Below are positions 57,196 to 64,000 of a stretch of 64,000 bases of DNA, in pieces. A program made the position numbers and the translations under genes. The notes under the pieces are model-generated. The model did no database searches and was not told the origin of the DNA. It saw nothing but the letters and a program-made list of their open reading frames with translations. Source of the DNA: Aedoeadaptatus coxii (lineage in GTDB: Bacteria > Bacillota > Clostridia > Tissierellales > Peptoniphilaceae); assembly GCF_903819215.1 (NCBI RefSeq), contig NZ_CAIJCT010000016.1, one strand, 5' to 3'. Numbering within the stretch: the first letter of the stretch is position 1; the number at the start of each line of letters is the position of its first letter.

Positions 57196-58347
57196 TTAAC
57201 CTCCAAAATAATTTACGGCAATGGCGCAAAAAGCGGCCACGCCTAATGTCATACTGCTTTCATTAAAGACTGCCCGAGGATTGTGAAGTGGGTAGACTTC
57301 CCCCGATTCGGGTTTCACGCCGAGCATCATCATAACAGAAGGCACACGGGCGGCGATGTGGGAAAAATCTTCCGACGCCTGAACCGGGTTCCCTTCCCGA
57401 ACGTCGATCCCCGCCGATTCCGCCGCATTCCACGCGAGCTTGGCTAATTTCGGATCGTTGTTTACGATTTTCGCTTCCGATAAAATCTCCACTTCCGCTT
57501 CGGCGCGGTAGGTTTTCGCCACGCTCTTCGCCATATCGATGACGCGGTTTCTTACATAATCGTGTACTTCGGAATCGAAACTGCGAATGGTGCCTTCGAT
57601 GATCGCCCGATCGGGAATGCTGTTGGGTGAATCCCCCGCCTCAAAATGGCCCGTCGTAATGACGGCGGAGTTGGCGAAGAGAATTTCCCGCGCCACAATT
57701 TCCGGAAGCGCCGTCACGATTTTCGCGCCTACATAGGTGGCGTCGACGCCTAATTCGGGCATGGCGCCGTGTGCCGCCTTCCCCTTCACAGTGATGCGGA
57801 AATTATTATTGGTCGTGGTCATAATGCCGGGCTTAATATAAAGTGCCGGTTCGTCCACGGTGTTCACGTGAATCATAAAGGCGGCTTCAGGCGCGGGATC
57901 TTCCAAAAGCCCCGCCTCAATAAGGGAGAGGGCGCCTTTCAAAATCTCTTCCGCCGGCTGAAAGACGAGTTTCACCGTGCCCTTTAATTCCGATTCGTGG
58001 CGCTTTAATAATTTCGCCACGCCGAGAAGCATGGTGGTGTGCATGTCGTGTCCGCACATGTGCATGTTCTTTTCCGAGCGGAAATCCACATTCGCCAGTT
58101 CCTCGCCGGGAAGAGCGTCCATATCGGCGCGAAACAAAATCACGGGCTCGCCCTTTCCGATGGTCGCCACTACCCCTTTATCCGTAACAGGCTTCGGTTG
58201 CAGCCCGTATTCTTCCAACTTTTCCTTTACAAAGGCCACCGTGCCCGCCACATCGAAACCTGTTTCGGCGTGAGCGTGTATATAGCGGCGATTTGCGATT
58301 AATTCCCGTTCAATTGTTTCAGCTTCTTTTAAAAAATCAAAGCTCAA
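57196..58347 (-). CDS. M20 family metallopeptidase/amidohydrolase
   Basis: 383 residues: the zinc motif MHMCGHDMHTTMLLGVA, the Glu-Glu general base pair in FQPAEEILKGA, and a lid domain (about 180-290) with HGAMPELGVD. It belongs to the hippurate hydrolase/N-acyl amino acid amidohydrolase branch. Cytoplasmic. Probably removes acyl groups from amino acids or acts on dipeptides. Confidence 0.9.
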   Translation of the reverse strand: MSFDFLKEAETIERELIANRRYIHAHAETGFDVAGTVAFVKEKLEEYGLQPKPVTDKGVVATIGKGEPVILFRADMDALPGEELANVDFRSEKNMHMCGHDMHTTMLLGVAKLLKRHESELKGTVKLVFQPAEEILKGALSLIEAGLLEDPAPEAAFMIHVNTVDEPALYIKPGIMTTTNNNFRITVKGKAAHGAMPELGVDATYVGAKIVTALPEIVAREILFANSAVITTGHFEAGDSPNSIPDRAIIEGTIRSFDSEVHDYVRNRVIDMAKSVAKTYRAEAEVEILSEAKIVNNDPKLAKLAWNAAESAGIDVREGNPVQASEDFSHIAARVPSVMMMLGVKPESGEVYPLHNPRAVFNESSMTLGVAAFCAIAVNYFGG

Positions 58348-58354
58348 AAAATCA

Positions 58355-59395
58355 TCACCTTTCTAAAAAGCCGATGATATCCTTCATCACATACTCCGTT
58401 GCCTCCTCGTGGAGCAGGTCGTGTTTCATAAGGGAGAATACTCGGTTTTCGTAATCTTTATACCCTAAATTATAAAAAGTTTTCGCCGTATCCGTAAGAC
58501 CTTCCACGCCGCCCGTTAAAGGATCTTCCGATCCGTTTAAGGCGAGGACGGAGAGATCGGGATTTTTCACTTTATAGCGGCGGTAATCCTTTAATCGGCT
58601 CGCCGCTTCCCAAATGGCCATGGCGCCGCCGTTCAGGTAATGGCTCACGAGTTTTCTGTCGCCCTTAAAGGAATTTAAAAACTCCGGATTGTTGCTGATA
58701 GTATTTAAGGCCGCCTTGGTCTTTGAGTCCATTAATGTCACCAAGGCGCCTCTTCGCTTGCCATTGGTAAAAAAGCGTTCGATATTGCCCGCGGCCAGCC
58801 CGAGTTTTGCCGAAGGAGGATAGCAGACGACCCCCGTTAAAATTAATTTATCGATCATGTCGTCGTGATCCATAATATAATTTCTCGCGATTAAAGAGCC
58901 GAAGGAATGGCCGAAAAGAGTGAGGGGAAGCCCGGGAAAGCGGCGTTTAAAATACACCGTCAGCGTGTACTGATCCAGGAGCAAGTCGTCGATTGAGGAA
59001 ATATAGCCTCGGGGATGATCTTCCGACACGGAATCGCCGTGGCCTCGGTTGTCGGAAAGCAAAACCGTGTAGCCCGCCTTGGCCAAGTTTTCGGCAAACT
59101 CCAAATAGTATCCTCTGTGTTCCTGAGCGCCGTGAATAATTTGCACGAGCCCCTTCGGATTTTCCGCTTTCATAATGGTAAAGGCCAGGGGCAAACCGTC
59201 TACGGCGGAAAGATAAATGCCCTCTTCCCGCCCGTCGTTTACACTTAAAAAAACGGCGTCGTCCTTCATGCCCTCTTCGATCCAGCGATAGTATGCTTTG
59301 TCCGTGCGCACCTTATCCATTTTGCGCGCCAGCTGAGGGAGAACAGCCCCTGCGGCCAAGGCGCCCTTTAACCAATTGTTACCATGTCGTCTCAC
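58355..59395 (-). CDS. Alpha/beta hydrolase (monoacylglycerol lipase-like)
   Basis: 346 residues from a GTG at 59395 with AAGAGAGG five bases upstream; a longer frame overlaps the M18 gene and is rejected. A membrane-touching N-terminus (WLKGALAAGAVLPQLA) precedes the hydrolase domain: IIHGAQEHRGYYLEFA, LLSDNRGHGDS, elbow FGHSFGSLIA, acid in LNGSEDPLTG and base in SLMKHDLLHE. This is the lysophospholipase/monoglyceride lipase pattern. Substrate not known. Confidence 0.85.
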   Translation of the reverse strand: MRRHGNNWLKGALAAGAVLPQLARKMDKVRTDKAYYRWIEEGMKDDAVFLSVNDGREEGIYLSAVDGLPLAFTIMKAENPKGLVQIIHGAQEHRGYYLEFAENLAKAGYTVLLSDNRGHGDSVSEDHPRGYISSIDDLLLDQYTLTVYFKRRFPGLPLTLFGHSFGSLIARNYIMDHDDMIDKLILTGVVCYPPSAKLGLAAGNIERFFTNGKRRGALVTLMDSKTKAALNTISNNPEFLNSFKGDRKLVSHYLNGGAMAIWEAASRLKDYRRYKVKNPDLSVLALNGSEDPLTGGVEGLTDTAKTFYNLGYKDYENRVFSLMKHDLLHEEATEYVMKDIIGFLER

Positions 59396-59415
59396 AACTG
59401 CCTCTCTTTCTGAAA

Positions 59416-60675
59416 CTAAAAGCGATCGTCTTCGTAAAATGCCTTCATGGCGCTGTAAAAATCCTTTACATCCTCTACATGAACCACTTCCCTCATGGAA
59501 TGCATGGCCCATGTGGGAATGCCCACGTCGATGGCCTCGATGTCCACGTGGCGCACGCTTAAAGGCCCGATGGTGGAGCCGCCCCGTTGTCCGTGGGGAT
59601 TGGCGAAGTATTGCACTTTCAGATTTTGTCGTTTCATCAAAGCTTTAAAGCGGGCGCTGCTGTGGCCCTGGGTGGCGTAACTTCTCGCCGCGCCGGTTTT
59701 AATGGTCACCCCTTCTCCGAGTTTCGGCGACGCCGAGGGGTTGGAGAAATTGACGTAATTGGGATGGTAGGCATGTGCCATATCCGCGCTCATTAAAAAA
59801 CTGCGGGAAAGGGCGCGGTAAAAAGCTTCTTCCCCGATGGAGAGGGAGATTCGCTTTAACACATTGGCAAAAAAACTGCTGTCGCCGCCGCTTTTTGTCA
59901 AGCTGCCCACTTCTTCGTTGTCCGTAATGTAAAGCATAGTCGTCGCTTTCGACGGCTTTCCGTCGAGGAGAGCGCAAAAAGCCGGGTAGGCCGTGGCGAG
60001 ATTATCCAATCGGGGAGCGGAAAGCCAGTCGCCGTTTTTGCCGATGGCTTCGGCTTTTTCCATGGCGTAAAAATAAAGATCGTAATCTAAAATCCCATCC
60101 TCTTTGACGCCTGCCACATTAGCGAGCTCTTTCAAAAATCCCCCGTCTTTCAAACTTTCGCCGCCAAGGGGCACGAGATCCTTCCCCGGTTCGTACACGT
60201 GACCTGTATTCACTTCCCGGTGAAGATGAGGCGCAAGATTGGGGATCGTCGCGAGGGCGTATCCGAAATCTACGGGAATACTCTTTACCCCGTCCTCTTC
60301 TACGAGAACACGTCCGGCTAAGGAAAGGGGGCGATCCAACCACGTGGAGCGAATAATGGCGCCGTAAGGTTCCACGTCGAAACGCACGCCGCCGTCTATG
60401 TCATGTGTGCCGCCGGGAAGCAATTTCAAAAGAGGGCTGTCCGTGTGGCTCAGCACCGCCTTAAAGGCAAGTTCATCGTCGTTCAAACTGCCCAAGCGGA
60501 AAAGCAAGACGCCGCCGTCGTCGACGACGAGGCTATATCCCTTTCCCTCTTCCAATGCCCAGGTATCTTCCGGGCGCAACATGGTAAACCCTTTGGCCTC
60601 TTCTATAAAATGGCGCGCCACCTGATAAGAGGTGGGGCTTTTGTCAATAAAGTCTATAAACTTTTGAATCTCCAT
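59416..60675 (-). CDS. M18 family aminopeptidase
   Basis: 419 residues: SHTDSPLLKLLPGG (metal His and Asp), YITDNEEVGSLTKSG (general base Glu and metal Glu), SADMAHAYHPNY and a late TQGHSSARFKALMKR carry the di-zinc site. It releases N-terminal acidic or other residues from peptides in the cytoplasm. The ATG at 60675 has AAAGGAGA upstream; the in-frame ATG at 60699 lies before that site. First gene of the six-gene minus-strand operon. Confidence 0.92.
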   Translation of the reverse strand: MEIQKFIDFIDKSPTSYQVARHFIEEAKGFTMLRPEDTWALEEGKGYSLVVDDGGVLLFRLGSLNDDELAFKAVLSHTDSPLLKLLPGGTHDIDGGVRFDVEPYGAIIRSTWLDRPLSLAGRVLVEEDGVKSIPVDFGYALATIPNLAPHLHREVNTGHVYEPGKDLVPLGGESLKDGGFLKELANVAGVKEDGILDYDLYFYAMEKAEAIGKNGDWLSAPRLDNLATAYPAFCALLDGKPSKATTMLYITDNEEVGSLTKSGGDSSFFANVLKRISLSIGEEAFYRALSRSFLMSADMAHAYHPNYVNFSNPSASPKLGEGVTIKTGAARSYATQGHSSARFKALMKRQNLKVQYFANPHGQRGGSTIGPLSVRHVDIEAIDVGIPTWAMHSMREVVHVEDVKDFYSAMKAFYEDDRF

Positions 60676-60758
60676 AGTCTCTCCTTTCTCTTTTTCCATT
60701 GTATAGCAAAAAATTCTCCCGTTCCACGATATTTCCTACACATTCCCCTTTTTCAGGG

Positions 60759-60764
60759 TATAAT
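60759..60764 (+). promoter_or_regulatory. -10 box of the CNNM/CorC gene
   Basis: Plus-strand TATAAT 30 bases before the ATG; the -35 is weak. Confidence 0.5.
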
Positions 60765-60793
60765 CGTATATACATAAAGGAGGATTTTATTCA

Positions 60794-62122
60794 ATGGAAC
60801 TTGCCGATCTCGTACCGGAACTTTTACTGATCGTCGCCCTGACGATTATCCACGGTTTTTTTGCGTCTGCGGAAATCGCCATGGTGTCCTTAAATCGCCA
60901 ACGCATCGAGGACATGGCGGAAGAAGGGGATAAACGTGCCGCCACGCTTTTGCGATTGACGGAAGATCAAACGCGATTTATTTCCGCCGTTCGCGTGGGC
61001 ATGACCCTGGCGGGATTTTTCTCTGCAGGACTTGCGGCGAGAAGTTTAAGCGCCCTTTTGGCATACCACATCGCATCCATGGGCATTCCCTACGGCGACA
61101 CCATCGCCTTTATTGTAATCCTCTTAGTTCTATCCTACCTTACCATGGTCTTCGGGGAACTCGTTCCCAAACGGGTCGCCCTGCAACACACGGAAAAAAC
61201 GGCCCTTAAATCTGCAAAATATATCGCCCTGTTTTATAAACTCGCCTCCCCTTATATTCGCTTCCTTTCCTTTTCCACTACCGCCGTCTTAAAGACTACG
61301 GGAAAATATTCCGAAGATGTGGAAAAAAACATTAGCGAAGAGGAAATTAAAAGCTATCTCCGCGTCGGCCACCAACACGGCGTCATCAACGAAAGCGGCG
61401 AGGTGATGATGGTCAATATTATGGCCTTCGACGACAAACTCGCCTACGAAATTATGACCCCGCGCACATCCCTTTACATGATCGATTACGACGATTTCGA
61501 CAAAAACATGATTCGGGATATGCTGGAATCCGGCTACTCCCGCGTCCCCGTTTACCGCGACGGACCGGACAATATCGTCGGCACCATTTACATTAAAGAT
61601 CTTTTCGTGGAATACGCCAAACAGGATTACGAAACCATCGACATCGACAAGGTCATGAAAAAGCCTTACTTCGTGCCCGAGACGAAAAATATCGACCGCC
61701 TGCTTCAGGAATTGCAAAGCACGAAAAATTACCTTGCCATTTTAATCGACGAATACGGCGGACTCGCCGGCATGGTCACCATCGAAGACATCGTCGAGGA
61801 AATCGTCGGCGAAATCGAAGACGAATACGACGACGACATGCCGCCGATTTTAAAGGTAAATAATTCCACCTACGTGGCCGACGGCATGATGGAACTTAAT
61901 ACCATTAACGAAGAGCTGAACATCGATCTGGAAAGCGAAAATCACGAAACCATTTCCGGCCTTACCATCGAACTTTTGGGCTTTATTCCCGAGCCGGAAG
62001 ACACGAAAAAACACAGCGTACTTTACAAAAATTCCATTCGCCTCACCACCCTCGCCGTTTCCGACAAGCGCATTTCCCGCGTGGAAATCAAGCTTTTGGA
62101 AGAAGAGGAAGAAAAGGCGTAA
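60794..62122 (+). CDS. CNNM/CorC (HlyC) family protein
   Basis: 442 residues: an N-terminal CNNM/DUF21 membrane domain of about four helices (1-190; GFFASAEIAMVSLNR and GMTLAGFFSAGLAA), a CBS pair (about 205-335; IMTPRTSLYMIDYDD, YLAILIDEYGGLAGMVTIEDIVEEIVGEI) and a C-terminal CorC_HlyC transporter-associated domain (about 350-437). Bacterial members export Mg2+ or counter Mg2+ and Co2+ stress; the haemolysin name is historical. Confidence 0.93.
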   Translation: MELADLVPELLLIVALTIIHGFFASAEIAMVSLNRQRIEDMAEEGDKRAATLLRLTEDQTRFISAVRVGMTLAGFFSAGLAARSLSALLAYHIASMGIPYGDTIAFIVILLVLSYLTMVFGELVPKRVALQHTEKTALKSAKYIALFYKLASPYIRFLSFSTTAVLKTTGKYSEDVEKNISEEEIKSYLRVGHQHGVINESGEVMMVNIMAFDDKLAYEIMTPRTSLYMIDYDDFDKNMIRDMLESGYSRVPVYRDGPDNIVGTIYIKDLFVEYAKQDYETIDIDKVMKKPYFVPETKNIDRLLQELQSTKNYLAILIDEYGGLAGMVTIEDIVEEIVGEIEDEYDDDMPPILKVNNSTYVADGMMELNTINEELNIDLESENHETISGLTIELLGFIPEPEDTKKHSVLYKNSIRLTTLAVSDKRISRVEIKLLEEEEEKA

Positions 62123-62126
62123 ATCA

Positions 62127-62151
62127 AGCGGCTTTCGAGCCGCTCTTTTTT
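62127..62151 (+). terminator. Terminator after the CNNM/CorC gene
   Basis: AGCGGCT-TTCG-AGCCGCT (62127-62144) followed by CTTTTTT. It ends directly before the ribosome binding site of the next gene. Confidence 0.85.
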
Positions 62152-62163
62152 AAGGAGCATGAT

Positions 62164-63297
62164 TTGAAACGATTCTTTTTACTCGCCCTCATTTTTCTTC
62201 TCGCCCTTCCCCTTCCCGCTTTTGCGAAAACCACGGGGGATGAGGACAAAATCAAATCCTTCGTCGACAACCGCATCGTAGAAGGCGACGGTACCGGTCT
62301 CGCTTTGGATCGCCCCATTACCCGTGGGGAGCTGGCCAAAGTGATCGTCAGTTTACAACATCGTCGAGAGGATGCCGACGGAATGAAAACGAAAAAAAGC
62401 CCTTACACCGATGTAAGGGAAAGCCACTGGGCCAACGGCTTTATTAACGCCCTTTCCCTGAAAGAAAACGACGGGCTTCCCCTCTTGGCAGGCTACGAAG
62501 ACGGCAGCTTTCGCCCCGACCGGGCGGTAACCTACGGGGAAGTGGCAAAAATCGCCTGTTTAATGGCATTGCCGGCCACCACTTCCGACGATATTGCGCC
62601 CATTCCCTGGCCTACGGGCTGGATGGAAATCGCACAGTCTTTGGAATTTTCCGCAGCGTCCTTTCCGCCAAATGCACCTGCTCTGCGTCGCCACGTCTTT
62701 ACCACACTTTACGACGCCCACGCAACATCCGAATCCCGGGGGAAAATAAACTACATCCCTTCGCCGAAGACACTCTATTTGGAACAAATGAAGGGATTCA
62801 ACGAAGGCACCTCCTTCGACAAGACTCTTTACCGGGAAGAAATACTTCGCCTCGTCAACGATGCGCGGAGAAAAAACAATCTCAGGCCCTTGCAATACAT
62901 GGTCTCCCTCCAAAAAGGCACGACCCTTCGCGCCAAAGAGCTGGCGGAATACGGCGACATACGCATCAAAGGTAAGCGCCACAAACGGCAAAACGGCACG
63001 CCCTTTTATACCGCCTTTCGCTACCTTCCCTTCGATCCTCGCCCTCACATCGGAGAAAACCTCTTAATGTACGGATTGCCCTACGGCGACGAAAAAAACC
63101 GATCCTATCTCGCCGATCCCAACTTTCTCGCCGCCGAATCCTTCCGCCTGTGGATGGCGAGCCCGAGCCACCGCGCCAACCTTTTAGATCCCGATTACCG
63201 CTTTATGGCCTGCGAAAATTACGCGGGAGCAACCTACGGCGATAAAAACTACCCGAACACGGGCATCCTCGTCGCCGCCATGAGTTTTTACAAATAA
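62164..63297 (+). CDS. SLH and CAP (SCP-like) domain surface protein
   Basis: 377 residues from a TTG at 62164 (AAGGAG six bases upstream; the nearby ATG at 62159 hits a stop at once). Signal peptide about 1-20 (FFLLALIFLLALPLPAFA), SLH repeats at about 25-160 (SPYTDVRESHWANGF, GYEDGSFRPDRAVTYGEV), then a CAP domain (about 222-377; REEILRLVNDARRKNN, FRLWMASPSHRANLL, a CENYAGATYGD end). CAP domains act as surface or secreted proteins with unknown ligands. The leader between terminator and start is only a dozen bases. Confidence 0.88.
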   Translation: MKRFFLLALIFLLALPLPAFAKTTGDEDKIKSFVDNRIVEGDGTGLALDRPITRGELAKVIVSLQHRREDADGMKTKKSPYTDVRESHWANGFINALSLKENDGLPLLAGYEDGSFRPDRAVTYGEVAKIACLMALPATTSDDIAPIPWPTGWMEIAQSLEFSAASFPPNAPALRRHVFTTLYDAHATSESRGKINYIPSPKTLYLEQMKGFNEGTSFDKTLYREEILRLVNDARRKNNLRPLQYMVSLQKGTTLRAKELAEYGDIRIKGKRHKRQNGTPFYTAFRYLPFDPRPHIGENLLMYGLPYGDEKNRSYLADPNFLAAESFRLWMASPSHRANLLDPDYRFMACENYAGATYGDKNYPNTGILVAAMSFYK

Positions 63298-63373
63298 ACG
63301 CAAAAATCCCCCTCTCCATGTGCACTGACCCCCAAAAGTTGGACCAAGAAATCCAACCTTTGGGGGTCTTTTA

Positions 63374-63958
63374 ATGGCAAAATACAGTTATGAATTGAAG
63401 AAGAAAATTGTCGAGGAATACTTGTCCGGGAAGACAAGTTACCATGCCTTAGAATCAAAGTACCATGTCGAAAACTCACAAATTTTGAAATGGGTCAACA
63501 ATTACAAGCATTTTGGCGATGAAGGCTTAATGCGCTCTAGAAATAAACGTGAGTACAGTGTAGAGTTTGAGTTAGAATCCATAACACGTTACGAAACGAG
63601 CGAATGCAGCTACCAATAATTGGCCTTTGAACTCGGTATGACGAATCCGTCCATGATCGCCAAATGGCGCAGTCAATATCGAAAGGAGGGCATTGAGGGG
63701 CTGCGATCACATAAGTGAGGTAGACCTGTGACAAAGAAAAACGCCTGTAATCAACCACCGAAGTCTGCAACTAAGAAGGAGCCTCTTGATGCATCCACAC
63801 GGGAGGCATTAGAAAACCGCATCAAAGAATTAGAAGCGGAGAATGAAAAGCTCACCATTCAAAAGATGTTCTGGGAACAGTTAAGGAGTTTGGAAAGGGA
63901 AGAAACAATGAACAAAAGGCGAGGATCGTCGCCAAACTCCGAGAACAATTCCAACTGA
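63374..63958 (+). pseudogene. IS3 family transposase OrfA, two in-frame stops
   Basis: The N-terminal helix-turn-helix region reads YELKKKIVEEYLSGKTSYHA, and the middle helices LAFELGMTNPSMIAKWRSQY, GIEGLRSHK, GRPVTKKN. The reading continues in one frame across TAA at 63617-63619 and TGA at 63716-63718; without them it would give one OrfA ending in a leucine-zipper region (ENRIKELEAENEKLTIQ). Both lesions are nonsense, not frameshift. Confidence 0.85.
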
Positions 63959-64000
63959 CCAAGATTCTTGCCGCCATCAACTTTCCAAAATCCACCTTTA
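63895..64000 (+). CDS. IS3 family transposase OrfB, N-terminus only (partial)
   Basis: In the -1 frame relative to orfA, the sequence encodes NNEQKARIVAKLREQFQLTK and ILAAINFPKSTF up to the window end, the usual opening of IS150-type OrfB (integrase-core DDE protein), made by ribosomal frameshifting. The DDE domain is outside the window. Confidence 0.75.

Larger units (their letters stand above)
63326..64000 (+). mobile_element. IS3-family (IS150-like) insertion sequence, left end to window edge
   Basis: Left end TGACCCCCAAAAGTTGGAC at 63326, part of a 17-bp inverted hairpin (63327-63368, one mismatch), followed by orfA and the beginning of orfB in the -1 frame, the standard IS3 layout. The right end is outside the window. 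The orfA reading frame has two internal stops, so transposition is doubtful unless suppressed. Confidence 0.9.

Overview
The window reads as chromosomal DNA of an anaerobic Gram-positive (Firmicutes/Tissierellia) bacterium, most likely a member of the Peptoniphilaceae with moderate G+C. The basis is the gene types (SLH-domain surface proteins, a clostridial-type FprA flavodiiron protein, a DUF438 hemerythrin-like protein, a C_GCAxxG_C_C redox protein, CyuA-type cysteine desulfidase, a peptide-based lifestyle), strong AGGAGG ribosome binding sites and TATAAT-type promoters. The genus is inference.

Layout. 1-8.4 kb: minus-strand housekeeping genes (sua5, an LMW phosphatase, rpiB, upp in one coupled operon; then DUF896, trkA, trkH, a degenerate TrkA paralogue, ung and a hydrolase). 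8.5-13.6 kb: small unlinked genes (hexapeptide-repeat protein, tadA, M55 peptidase-HAD-VanZ cluster, a zinc-ribbon/TPR membrane protein, PspC). 14-19.1 kb: an operon for uptake and breakdown of proline-containing peptides (aminopeptidase P, POT transporter, M24 peptidase, prolyl iminopeptidase). 19.4-22.4 kb: btuFCD-type corrinoid importer under a cobalamin riboswitch. 22.5-26.1 kb: small genes embedded in a family of structured intergenic repeats. 26.1-30.5 kb: an oxygen/NO-stress module (FprA, cupin, Crp/Fnr regulator, DUF438 protein) whose two promoters share the same palindrome at the same distance from the -10 box. 30.8-33 kb: gltX and a PHP phosphoesterase. 33.3-34.7 kb: AT-rich CPBP protease gene beside a wrecked large serine recombinase. 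34.8-41.9 kb: SLH protein, a ProRS homologue that has lost canonical aminoacylation motifs, an FMN-binding lipoprotein, LacI regulator, lipid kinase, DUF948/YtxH pair. 42-47.2 kb: PHP histidinol phosphatase-like gene and an acn-icd-cit operon leading from oxaloacetate and acetyl-CoA to 2-oxoglutarate. 47.4-50.3 kb: MacB/FtsX-type ABC transporter. 50.4-53.2 kb: pyrF-pyrE-DUF1232-SLH operon. 53.4-55 kb: cyuA and an internally deleted ISL3 transposase. 55.1-60.7 kb: a six-gene operon of hydrolases, peptidases, Mrp ATPase and a thiamine-binding-like protein. 60.8-63.3 kb: CNNM/CorC-type protein and an SLH-CAP surface protein. 63.3 kb to the end: an IS3-family element, running off the window, with two in-frame stops in orfA.

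The least explained signal is a dispersed, structured DNA/RNA element present five times between 13.6 and 26.0 kb (four in plus orientation, one inverted). Its central 8-bp hairpin keeps a GTTA loop while the stem sequence changes with pairing preserved. One copy supplies the last codons of a metallo-beta-lactamase gene, and copies bracket a two-gene block. The other main points are the matched Crp/Fnr-type promoters and the degenerate ProRS paralogue.
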